Both the position numbers and the translations under genes were made by a program. DNA of 64,000 bases from JAIQFV01 sp041494885. Its GTDB lineage: Bacteria; Acidobacteriota; Terriglobia; JAIQFV01. Location: assembly GCA_041494885.1 (NCBI GenBank), contig JBGQBO010000027.1, forward strand, positions 9,921-73,920. The letters run 5' to 3'. Under the pieces are notes generated by a model. It made no database searches, was not told the DNA's origin, and saw nothing but the letters and a program-made list of their open reading frames with translations. Positions 54,227-63,400 of this stretch are shown here, piece by piece. Position 1 is the stretch's first letter. The number at the start of each line of letters is the position of its first letter.

Positions 54227-54588
54227 CAGATTTCATATTGGGCGATTGTGAGATGCAGTCTGTTTTCGAGCGCCCCAAATTGTTTGATGAGCTGCTCAAT
54301 CGCCTCAGGATCGCCCCTGCGAAGCGACTGAGCCAGTGCTGCGGGCTCCCCATCCGCTCGATTCACCAACAATTCGCTCCCGAGGACCATTCTATCGATA
54401 TATACGGGCCAGACCCCCAAAAAGACGCACGCCGAAGTGCCAAATCAGTCGGGGGAAATTTTAAAGGTGGGTTTGTTTGGAAATTGATCTTTGAAAATTG
54501 GATTTTAATTGGATTTTAGAGGTAGGGTTTTGGAATTTGCTCTTCTCCGGCTCTTCCCACATTGACACCGCTCACCCAAGCGCGTAGC
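54227..54588. other. Spacer with degenerate-word tract
   Basis: 362 bases after the peroxiredoxin gene. The second half is AT-rich because of the tract at 54474-54540. No gene recognised. Confidence 0.5.
54474..54540. repeat. Degenerate-word tract (single arm)
   Basis: Repeats of words such as TTTGGAAATTGATC, AATTGGATTTTAATTGGATT and TTTTGGAATTTG, period roughly 10-14 with a 6-7 base core. AT-rich against its GC-rich surroundings. Confidence 0.5.
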
Positions 54589-54906
54589 ATGAGCAGCATG
54601 AGCGAGGGAAAGACTCAAGACATCTTGGTGAATTGTCCATGCTGTGGAGCCCGCCTCACGGTGGATCCGGAACTCCGCAAGGTCATCGCTCACGACACAC
54701 CACGTAAGCAGGCGCCCACCGTCGATTTGGATCGGGCCGCGGAACTCCTCAGGGAAGGGGAGGCACGGCGTGAGGCCCTGTTCCAGCAAAGCGCGGAAGA
54801 GATGAAAACCCACGCTCAAGTTCTCGAACGCAAATTCGAGGCCGCCCTCGAAAAAAGCAAGGATGAACCCATCACTCGGCCGACCCGCGACATCGATCTC
54901 GACTGA
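54589..54906 (+). CDS. Small CxxC-motif protein of unknown function
   Basis: A protein of about 105 residues beginning MSSMSEGKTQDILVNCPCCG. The CPCC knuckle (one CxxC pair) resembles half a zinc ribbon; the rest is strongly charged and predicted helical (AAELLREGEARREALFQQ, then LERKFEAALEKSK), ending in an acidic DIDLD tail. Start is uncertain: ATG at 54589 or 54598, neither with a good ribosome-binding site. The codon pattern and charged composition support coding over the opposite-strand frame. Product unrecognised. Confidence 0.6.
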   Translation: MSSMSEGKTQDILVNCPCCGARLTVDPELRKVIAHDTPRKQAPTVDLDRAAELLREGEARREALFQQSAEEMKTHAQVLERKFEAALEKSKDEPITRPTRDIDLD

Positions 54907-55503
54907 CCCCATTCCCGCTCTTGCATATCGCCTGCGTAATCCGGGCAGCCCGCCACCGAGACTTCAACCCTGCGGTCTTTACAACCCAATACCCCATGGC
55001 TTGGCCTTCAAGGAGGGATCGTCCGGCGGAGGTTCCAGAGAACCCAGGCGAACCCATCATCTCAAGGTTCCGGCTGCTCCGAGAAGATTTATTGACATAT
55101 CCGGAATCGGCTATACACTCAAGGCATCGCAACATAACTGAGGACGTTTACTATTGGATCAATGATGAGATCCGAACAAGGAAGTGACTATGGCTCACTC
55201 CCGATCCGTGCTCTTGCTTGCGGGGGTGGTCTCTTTCATCCCTTTCATGCGTGTGCCTGATAGGGAGAGGCATTCCTTTCGCGTCAAGAGTCTTCCTCGG
55301 CCTTTGGTGTTTTACCTGCGTCCCATCGGGATTTCAGGATTTGACCGATATTTGATATTTGGAGCTTGGAACTTGATTTGCTTCATTCCCCTCCTTCTTT
55401 GTCGCTTGCCGAGCGGTAATTGCGGAACGGGGAGAGTTGAGACTTGCTGTGAGAGGGCGGACCCCATGAACCTTGGAGCCCGCCGGAATTGGTCGATGTC
55501 CGC
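54907..55503. other. Gene-poor spacer upstream of the histidine kinase
   Basis: 597 bases. Open frames at 54921-55187 and 55184-55522 exist but have no family features, and the second one runs through the repeat tract at 55328-55380, so I do not accept either as a gene. Confidence 0.5.
55328..55380. repeat. Degenerate-word tract (single arm)
   Basis: GGATTTCAGGATTTGACCGA, then ATTTGATATTTGGAGCTTGG and a further TTGG word. Same character as the tracts at 51541, 54474 and 56715. Confidence 0.5.
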
Positions 55504-56637
55504 ATGGAAAAGTCAACAATAACGAGCCTTTTTGCCCCTGCCGAACGTGCGACCCCCGAAAAAGTCTCGGACCAGGTTCAGGAACTTTCACGCGAAACCC
55601 TGGTGAAGACGTTTTTGGATCACATCTTCGACATGGTGGTGGTTCTCAATCAGGAGCGGCAGATCGTCCTGGCCAATCAGAGTTTACTCAGTTTTCTCAA
55701 CCTGCAGAAGTCCGACAGCATTTTCGGTCTCCGGCATGGAGAGGCCTTCCATTGTGGGCATGCCTACGAGAGAGAGGGGGGGTGCGGGACCACGGAATCT
55801 TGCTCGACCTGTGGGGCAGTCAAGGCGATTCTTGCCAGCCAGGAGGGCAGCTTCGCAGTTGAAGAATGCCGTATCGTGAGGATCGGTGACGTCGAAGCCC
55901 TCGATCTCAGGGTCTTTGCGAGCCCTCTCCTTTTGAAGGGTGAGCCTTACACCGTGTTCACCCTGATGGACATCAGCCATGAGAAGCGAAGAAGGGTGTT
56001 GGAACGTCTCTTCTTTCATGACCTGCTCAACACCGCCAGCGGTCTCCGGGGATTCATCGAACTCCTGAAGGAGTCGGACCCTGAAGAGGCCAAGAGGTTT
56101 TCCGAAAGGTTGGAAGCGCTGTCTTCTTCAATGATTGAGGAGATCACGGCGCAGAGGGACTTGTCGGCTGCCGAAAATGGCGAACTGAAGCTCAGTTTGG
56201 ATCGGGTCACCTCCCTGCAGGTACTGGGCGAAATTCGCGACTTGTACAGGAACCACGAAGTGGCCCGCGGCCGGCAATTGACGATTGATACGAATGCTGC
56301 AAACACTGCATTCGAGTCAGATCTGGTTCTGTTGCGCCGTATCGTTGGCAACATGGCCAAGAACGCCCTGGAGGCGAGCACTCAAAACGAGACTGTCACC
56401 CTGGGATGCGATGTGACGGATCACGCCATCGAATTCTGGGTGCATAATCCCCAATCCATCCCGCGTGACGTCCAGCTCCAGATTTTCCAGCGCTCCTTCT
56501 CCACAAAGGGGGGCAGTCGCGGGCTGGGAACTTACAGTATGAAGTTACTCTGCGAGCGGTACCTCGGGGGAAGTGTTTCCTTCACCAGCACGCCGGGCGA
56601 TGGAACCACATTTCGGGCGCGCATCCCGATCTCCTAA
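55504..56637 (+). CDS. PAS-domain sensor histidine kinase with cysteine cluster
   Basis: A soluble sensor kinase of 377 residues without membrane helices. A PAS domain (about 35-160: IFDMVVVLNQERQIVLAN) contains an inserted cysteine group, Cys84, Cys94, Cys100 and Cys103 (FHCGHAYEREGGCG, then CSTCGA), which could hold a metal or heme or act as a redox switch. The phosphoacceptor is His172 in FFHDLLNTASGL; the ATP-binding domain has NMAKNALEAS (N box) and KGGSRGLGTYSMKLL (G boxes). No response regulator gene is adjacent, so it is an orphan here. ATG at 55504 is the best start. Confidence 0.9.
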   Translation: MEKSTITSLFAPAERATPEKVSDQVQELSRETLVKTFLDHIFDMVVVLNQERQIVLANQSLLSFLNLQKSDSIFGLRHGEAFHCGHAYEREGGCGTTESCSTCGAVKAILASQEGSFAVEECRIVRIGDVEALDLRVFASPLLLKGEPYTVFTLMDISHEKRRRVLERLFFHDLLNTASGLRGFIELLKESDPEEAKRFSERLEALSSSMIEEITAQRDLSAAENGELKLSLDRVTSLQVLGEIRDLYRNHEVARGRQLTIDTNAANTAFESDLVLLRRIVGNMAKNALEASTQNETVTLGCDVTDHAIEFWVHNPQSIPRDVQLQIFQRSFSTKGGSRGLGTYSMKLLCERYLGGSVSFTSTPGDGTTFRARIPIS

Positions 56638-56714
56638 TAATAATACTGCGGGAAGTAGATACGACCTTGACCCGCAGATCCAAACGCCCGGATGCTCGGA
56701 CTGATCCGACGAGT

Positions 56715-56781
56715 ACCGGGAATCTGAGTCTTATCAGGAATTTGGATGATGTCCGGGATTTCCGTTGGACTTTGAAATTTT
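56715..56781. repeat. Degenerate-word tract (single arm)
   Basis: Words ACCGGGAATCTGAGTC, TTATCAGGAATTTGGATGAT, GTCCGGGATTTCCGTTGG, ACTTTGAAATTTTG between the kinase and cupin genes. Read on the - strand it encodes a near-repeat of Ile-Pro-Asp words, an effect of the periodicity. Confidence 0.5.
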
Positions 56782-56920
56782 GTTTTGTTCAGACCTTGAG
56801 TTGACCCTCCGGTCTGGCTCTCGCCGGCAGACAATCGCCGAACTGAGAGAGCTGGACATGAACGGGTTTCAAGAATCAACAATCCAGTTGTATTTAGAAC
56901 ACCACGATAGGAGGTATGGA

Positions 56921-57640
56921 ATGCGATTACTAAAAGGCATCGCCGCCTTGACATGTGTGCTTGCGTTAGTTTGTCTGGGTGCATCAACCGCTGCGGCGCA
57001 GGATCTGGATGCCGCCAAGGCGGATTCAGCTCATCACAAGGTGGAGTTTGAAAACGATCAGGTGCGTGTCGTAAGTTACATGATCGCGCCGGGCGACAAG
57101 ACTGCCAACCATAGTCACCCCAACAATGTGAATATTTTCCTGTCGGATGTAAATGGCAAGGTGACCATGCCGGATGGGAAGACTGCAGAACTGCACGGGA
57201 AGGCCGGATCAGCAGCATGGCGGGGACCTGTGACACACGTGGTGGAGAACACCGGAGACAAGCCCATCATGGGAATCCTGGTCGAGCCGAAGAAGCCGGC
57301 CTCCGCGTTGCCTGCGGGTGCGCAAGATGTCGTCGCGGCGGACCCGAACCACACTAAAGTGGAGTTTGAAAACGACCAAGTGCGCGTCCTCCGCTATCAC
57401 TACGGGCCAGGAGAGAAGTCCCCCATGCACGGACATCCGGATAACGTTCAGATCATGCTGACCGACGCCACGTCAAACGTGACCACACTGGACGGGAAAA
57501 CCACTCCAAGTAGTGGGAAGGCCGGCGAGGTACGCTGGAGGCCGGCTGTACAGCATGGTGTCCAGAATATGGGAGCCACCGCGTTCGAGGGGATCCTGAT
57601 TGAAATGAAAGGCGCACCGGGGAAGTCTGCTAGTAAGTGA
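56921..57640 (+). CDS. Exported tandem-cupin protein
   Basis: A 239-residue protein with a signal peptide (about 1-27, GIAALTCVLALVCLGAST, cleavage near AAAQ). Two cupin domains, about 39-123 and 144-230, are clear internal duplicates: both start with VEFENDQVRV and have the same spacing of PGDKTANHSHPNNV versus PGEKSPMHGHPDNV. Metal ligands likely are His64, His66 and His106 in the first and His170, His172 and His212 in the second. Function unknown; similar periplasmic cupins are often called cytoplasmic-enzyme-like only by fold. The start is fixed by AGGAGG six bases upstream. Confidence 0.9.
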   Translation: MRLLKGIAALTCVLALVCLGASTAAAQDLDAAKADSAHHKVEFENDQVRVVSYMIAPGDKTANHSHPNNVNIFLSDVNGKVTMPDGKTAELHGKAGSAAWRGPVTHVVENTGDKPIMGILVEPKKPASALPAGAQDVVAADPNHTKVEFENDQVRVLRYHYGPGEKSPMHGHPDNVQIMLTDATSNVTTLDGKTTPSSGKAGEVRWRPAVQHGVQNMGATAFEGILIEMKGAPGKSASK

Positions 57641-57654
57641 AGGCACAAAGACAC

Positions 57655-57716
57655 AGGGACAGGCACCTGCTTAGTCAGTAAATTCGCTGGCGTCGATCAG
57701 TGAGGTCTCTGTCCCT
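57655..57716. other. Hairpin in the convergent spacer after the cupin gene
   Basis: AGGGACAG (57655-57662) pairs with CTGTCCCT (57709-57716). The left side continues as GGGACAGGCACCTG, a word I associate with REP-like palindromes of some phyla. The right arm is followed by TTTGCTTTTCTT, so it could also end the cupin transcript. Confidence 0.5.
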
Positions 57717-57868
57717 TTGCTTTTCTTGCGCGATGAGTGTGATGATGAGTGTTGCAGCCGGTTCTTTGCAGGGATGATCTTCCACAGAATGACGCAGAAA
57801 CAGTAAGTCCGCATACCTACGCCAGTTGGCCGGTCACCGTCGATGGTGGGAGGCCGGCAGCGAGCGAC

Positions 57869-59113
57869 TCATTTCAGCAGCGCCGCCACCCTTTTCCAAT
57901 CCGTCTGCTCGGCCACCGCCAACGGCACGCGCGCTTGCGCTTCCCGTGCCCCCGCGCGCACCTGGCTCTCGAACGGATCCAGATTAACCGCGACGATCTG
58001 CATCGCCGTGCGCGGCAACGACATGTCGAAGAAGCCGCGGTTGAGCTCGACGATCGGGCGCGCGCCGGGCGAGCCCGCCGGCACCAGCACCAGCGCGACC
58101 GCGTGCTTGGGGTCAGGCCGATGCCATGCGGGTGCACGCCGGTCGGCCTCCGACATCCCGTCGAGCAGCGCCTTCGCGGTCTTCAACTCGTCCGTGGCGT
58201 ACAATGCCAAATCGCCAGTTACGGGGTTAGCTGCCTTCCGCAGGTCTTCTTCTCTGCGACGGTCGCGAGCTTCGGCTTGCCGTCGCTCCGATTCAGCGAT
58301 CCGGGGGTCAGCCAGTTTCCCAACAATCTCTTCGATGTGGCGCCGGCGCTTCTCGCGACCCTCGGGGCTTGTGAAGTCGGCGTACTCTTGCTTGCTCCGC
58401 TCCAGTTCCTTCTCGAATTGCTGCGCCCGCGGCTGAAGGTACTTGATGTACGCCCGCAGCACCCGCTCCTGGCTTACCGGTGAGAACACCGACGCTTTTC
58501 CTGTCCGCGTGATGACTAGCCAGTCCCCATACACAGAAAAGCCGGCAATCTCGCGCCGCACCTCGGGCTGGGGGAAGAAACGCCCCAGTTCATCTTCCAT
58601 CCAAGTGGCCGTGACGCCGAAAGTTGGAAAGCTGTTCACCCTGAGGTTCATTCCCGATGGGCGGTTGTATTCCCAGGCCTTCTTGATCTTCGCGCGTCCG
58701 TCGGGCGTCCGCTCGATGGCCTTGGGCCACCACGCCGAAAAGATCAGGTTGCCGAAAATGGGCCCCTTCCAGTTCACCGGCGTGCCGTTGCTCCCGCTGA
58801 GCCCCGGGAAGAAACCACGGAGATCAGAGAGCGCCGGGCTCTCGCGGATCACCGCGGCGATCGCCAGTAATTGTTTCTCCCAAGCAACGTTCTGTGCGTT
58901 GCCGACCGTCGGGAAGCCAACCTCCCAGGGCACCCAGGCGCCGGGCTCACTCTGCGTGTCCGCCTGCGTGCGGGGCACAGCAGACCCTGCACGCGCAAAG
59001 GAACTGGCCTCCATCGGCGGTTCCAGCCGTGACGAAGCTGCCAGGACACCGGCGGTCACCAAGAGCACGGAAACGGTAAAACACAGCACGCGGAATCGAT
59101 TTCTTGTCACCAT
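57869..59113 (-). CDS. Unrecognised exported protein with coiled-coil segment
   Basis: A 414-residue protein with a signal peptide (RVLCFTVSVLLVTAGVLAAS, about 6-26). The mature part starts with a Trp/Pro-rich domain (WVPWEVGFP, WKGPIFGNLIFSAWWPK, GDWLVITRTGKASVFSPVS), followed by a long charged helical stretch (about 230-310, many Glu/Arg, e.g. EGREKRRRHIEEIVG) and a C-terminal alpha/beta part (HAVALVLVPAG, MQIVAVNLDPFES). I do not recognise the family. The ATG at 59113 is set by AAAGGAG seven bases upstream. It converges with the cupin gene. Confidence 0.75.
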   Translation of the reverse strand: MVTRNRFRVLCFTVSVLLVTAGVLAASSRLEPPMEASSFARAGSAVPRTQADTQSEPGAWVPWEVGFPTVGNAQNVAWEKQLLAIAAVIRESPALSDLRGFFPGLSGSNGTPVNWKGPIFGNLIFSAWWPKAIERTPDGRAKIKKAWEYNRPSGMNLRVNSFPTFGVTATWMEDELGRFFPQPEVRREIAGFSVYGDWLVITRTGKASVFSPVSQERVLRAYIKYLQPRAQQFEKELERSKQEYADFTSPEGREKRRRHIEEIVGKLADPRIAESERRQAEARDRRREEDLRKAANPVTGDLALYATDELKTAKALLDGMSEADRRAPAWHRPDPKHAVALVLVPAGSPGARPIVELNRGFFDMSLPRTAMQIVAVNLDPFESQVRAGAREAQARVPLAVAEQTDWKRVAALLK

Positions 59114-60105
59114 CTGGATCTCCTTTGATAAGGCCACGAATCCGGGACGCAGTCAGCGCGCGCCCGACATGAAAGTGTACTCCATGCTGTACAGCCTGTT
59201 GATGAGTTTGAGCCCCAGGTGTGGGAAGACGGACGCGTCAAGGCTCACGTAGAAGACTGCGTCTTAAAGCCTCCTGATTCCATCCAATCTCCAGCTTCTT
59301 TTAATCCGCAAAAGAAGTCGGCAGAGGAACAGGCCCTTGCACTCGCAGAGCGCGAACGGGCGGCGCGTCCCTCTACTGAGTATCGCGACAACAGGGAAGC
59401 ACAACCTACTCCGGGATCCTCATTCCCAATCAGCAAACGAGGATCCGCGGGCCAGCGCATTACACAATTCCCGATCTGCTATTACTTTTGGCTTCGCTTT
59501 TGACCGATAGGAGCGACTGACTGCTACCACACTCCCCTCACGCCTACTTACTTGCAGGGAGTACGCATGAGGCAGCCCGAACGGAATAAAGTGTTCCTTG
59601 TGGCGGAGGGGAGAGGACTGATCCAAACCGAATTGAGAGCGTGAAGTAACCTTAGCCGATATGTGCCGGGAAGGCTCAGCACACATCCGCGATTTCGTAA
59701 GCGAGATGTCCAACGTAATCGCTCCTGTCGACATGAAGACCACTGAGCGTTCGTATGGGGCCAGCTCTTACCGCCGCCCTCACCTACTCTTCATCCTCGC
59801 ATCGGGTCTCATCGCCTTCACTGATACCTGCTCCTTGCTGGGCTAACCAACCCCCACGCACTATAGACCTCCGGATGCCGGCTTCTGACGCTGACGTCGC
59901 CCATCCTGCGGCCTTGATTGCTGGGGAAGGATGGCGAAGCTGTGCCGCTGGCCGACGTCTTTCGCTGGAGGCGTCAAAGGAGTCACCCGATTCAGCGGAT
60001 CATACCAAAAGAAATTCCTATGGATTGATTTGTTCCGTTTCCACCCACCGCGCGTATTCCCAACAGATAGCAGCGCAACCCAAGCGCTTCAGGGGGCAAT
60101 TCCAT
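59114..60105. other. Gene-poor kilobase of uncertain origin
   Basis: No frame here has a ribosome-binding site and a recognisable product. A - strand frame at 59420-59743 and + strand frames around 59219 and 59755 are open, with unusual composition (rich in Ser, Arg, Pro). It may be a relic of an inserted element; no inverted ends or transposase motifs were found. Confidence 0.4.
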
Positions 60106-60324
60106 ATGAAAAAGCTTCTCTTCGTCGTGTTTACTGTCGTCATTTTAGCGGCCTGCGGCATTGGGTCTTCGGAAGCGATATCACCGGCCATGGAGGCGCG
60201 GCAGAAGACGCTCACTGCTGTAGGAGCGAGCGCAACAATGACGCCCGCCAGGCACGCGGCCGTCAACGGATCTACTTCTTTTCGAGAAACCCAAAGAGGC
60301 GTTCCTGAAAACAGAACAGCATAA
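60106..60324 (+). CDS. Putative 72-residue lipoprotein
   Basis: Begins MKKLLFVVFTVVILAACGIG: a lysine n-region, a hydrophobic core and the lipobox LAAC with Cys18, so probably a lipid-anchored protein. AGGGGG lies about eight bases upstream of the ATG. The mature 55 residues (SSEAISPAMEARQKTL, then a Thr/Ala-rich part) match nothing I know, and the end (TQRGVPENRTA) looks unfolded; it may be the surviving N-terminus of a broken gene. The open frame extends upstream to 59755 without support. Confidence 0.5.
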   Translation: MKKLLFVVFTVVILAACGIGSSEAISPAMEARQKTLTAVGASATMTPARHAAVNGSTSFRETQRGVPENRTA

Positions 60325-60481
60325 ATGTCGTCCGCATTAATTGGCTGGCTGGACTAATCAAGGCCAAATCCGTTTCAGCCGTTGATTGGAACGGCTCCCG
60401 GGACGTCACATAGAAATTCTTGTTTTTGGAATTGGAATGGGGGTCAAACCGTTTCAATTTCCATCTGGAGGAGGCTTGCTC

Positions 60482-63400
60482 ATGAAGTTGCTGAATTTCA
60501 TTGCTCTCTCTGCCCTCGCGCTGTGCGCCAGCACCGACCCCACCATCACCGAGGCCAGATCCCGTCCGGTCATGAGGATAACGAGCGGGAACGTTTTCAC
60601 CTGGGGCAATAACTTTTACGGCCAGCTCGGCGACGGAACGAACACCGATAAATTTTCAGGTGTGGATGTGGTGATCGACGGTTTGGGCCAGCCTCTTACC
60701 AATGTGGTGGCCGTGGCCGCAGGCGGGGGGTCCACTTATGTGATCAAGAGCGACGGCACGGTTTGGGCCTGGGGCTCTAACCAGCGAGGTCAGTTGGGCG
60801 ACGGTACAACCACTGATAGCTTAGCACCCATCCAGGTGCAAGGCCTTACCGGGATGATCGCAGTGGCTGCAGGTTTATCGCATGCCGTGGCCATCAAAAG
60901 CGATGGAACAGTCTGGGCCTGGGGCAGTAACATTGATGGCGAACTCGGTGACGGGTCAACCACTGATAGTTTTACTCCCGTCCAAGTGAATGGGCTTACC
61001 GGTGTAACCGCAGTGGCCGCAGGGTCCGCTCATACCCTCGCCCTCAAGAGCGACGGCACGGTCCTGGCTTGGGGATCCAACAGCTTTCTGCAACTCGGTT
61101 ACGAGCCGGCCGGAATAGAACCTCTACCTGTAGTGGCGTTCACTGGTGCCGTCGCCATCGCTGCAGGGGAGGGGCATTCTGTTGCCGTCAAGAACGACGG
61201 CACCGTCTGGGCCTGGGGAGATTCCCAACTTGTGGGGAGCGTCTATTCCCCCGGCCCCGGTCCCGCTCTGGTGAGTGGGCTTGCCGGCGTAACCGCAGTG
61301 GCCAGTCACGGCAGTCATACCGTGGCTCTCAAGAATGACGGCACCGTCTGGACGTGGGGCAATAACCAGTTCGGTCAGCTCGGCAACGGGACCAACGATC
61401 CCGTCGGCCGGGCTAATTCCTGGAGCCATACTCCCGCCGCTCAGGTGAACGCATTGAACAACGTCATCGCCGTCACGGCAGGGATGAATCACACGCTGGC
61501 CCTCATGGGTGACGGGACGGTCTGGGCGTGGGGAACTTACCTGGCCGGAAACCCGGCCGACAACCAGCCGACCGTTGAAAACGATCTCCCCGTTCAAGTG
61601 AGTGGACCCGCAAACGTTGCGGCAGTCGATTCAGGATATAACCATGCCATCGCCATGATCAACACACCCCCTCCTCCCCCGGCCCCGGTGCTTTCCTATT
61701 CTGGTGAGGCCGGGTATGGGACCGATGGCGTCAATCCCGACATTGGCACCGCGTCTACCGTGTTTACTCTCAAGACCGTCTATTCGCACACGGGGAATCT
61801 GGCGCCCACCTCGGTCAACGTCTGCATCGACGGCGCCTGTTCAGCGTTGTCGCAGGACACCGCGTCCACGGACCCCGTGTTACGCAATGGCGATTTCACC
61901 GACGGCGAGCAGTACACCTTCACCACAACTCTCGCAGTTGGATCGCACACCTACCACTTCGAAGCATCGGACGGAACTATCGCGGGGAGACTCCCGGAAA
62001 CGGGAGAACTCACAGGACCCACCGTCATCAACCTTTCCATTATTACCCCTGCAGTTCCTGAGGGGGCAGAGGGCGTTCCGTACAGCCTTGCGTTGTCGGC
62101 CTCCGGTGGCACAGGGCCGTATACTTGGAGCGCGCCCGGCTTTCTTGTCGGGTTTACGATTGACCCGGCGACCGGCGTCATATCCAACCCTTCGCCGCTG
62201 GAGGGGATTTACACCTTCACTGTCTTCGTCACCGACTCGAACGGATTTGTGTCCAGCACAAACATTACGATCACCATCAACGCCTACACAACCCCGCCGC
62301 CGGAGCAGGCATTCGACATCATTGACCTCGGCACGCTCGGCGGGCAAACCAGCGTCCCCGTTGCCATGAACAGTTCGGGCCAGGTGACCGGCTACTCCTA
62401 CACGACCACTGGCGCGACACACGCCTTTATTTACAGCAACGGCGTCATGACCGATCTTGGCACGCTTCCAGGAGCGGTATACATCACACCTTCAGCCATC
62501 AACGAATCCGGCCAGGTGGTTGGGTTTTCCATGACGGCCGCAGGCGTCCAGCACGCCTTCCTTTACAGCAACGGCGTGATGACCGACCTTGGTACGCTCG
62601 GTGGAACCAACAGCTTTGCCAACGCCATCAACAATTCCGGCCAGGTGACGGGATGGTCAAATACGGCCGATGGAAGCTCGCATGCGTTCCTTTACAGCAA
62701 CGGCGTGATGACGGACCTCGGCACGCTCGGTGGAACGGATAGCACGGCTTACGCCATCAACAACTCCGGCCAGGTGGTGGGAGCGGCGAATAGAAGTACC
62801 GGTGGCTTTCACGCCTTCCTTTACGGCAACGGCGGGATGACAGATCTAGGCGCCCTCGGAGGGGGGACCTTCGGCCATAGCGAAGGTCGCAAGATTAACG
62901 ACTTGGGCCAGGTGGCGGGACAGTCGACAGCAGCTTCCAGCCCCCAGCATGCCTTCTTTTATGACCGTGGAGTGATGAATGACATCGGTACCGGAGGACT
63001 GTGGAGCTTTGCCAATGCCATGAGCAGCTCCGGCCAGGTGGTGGGTTATGCCTTTAAGGGAACCGGGGGCTATCATGCCTTTTTGTACGATCACGGTGCG
63101 ATGATTGATCTCGGAACGCTGGGAGGGGCACGGAGCTGGGCGATCGCCGTTAACGGCTCGGGCACGACGGTGGGAGCGTCAACGACAGTCAACGGCCAGC
63201 GTGCATTCATCTATAGAAACGGTGTGATGAAAGCTATTTCGAGCACGTCCCCGGCCTGGCAGAGCTTGGATTCGGCAGTGACTGTCAATGACAATGGACA
63301 GATCGCCGGGATCGGCAGGATTAACGGGCAGACCCATGCTTTTATGTTCACGGCGGGATCTTTACCCGGTCCGGACTTGTCCGTGCGGAAACTGTCCGAT

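Noticed and set aside
54921..55522. Two overlapping open frames before the histidine kinase
   Set aside because: No ribosome-binding site, no family similarity, and the second frame reads through a degenerate-word repeat tract.
60482..63360. Repeat-rich DNA as a CRISPR-like or satellite array
   Set aside because: The repetition is at protein level (RCC1 and HAF units with variable codons) within one open frame; there are no uniform repeats with unique spacers.
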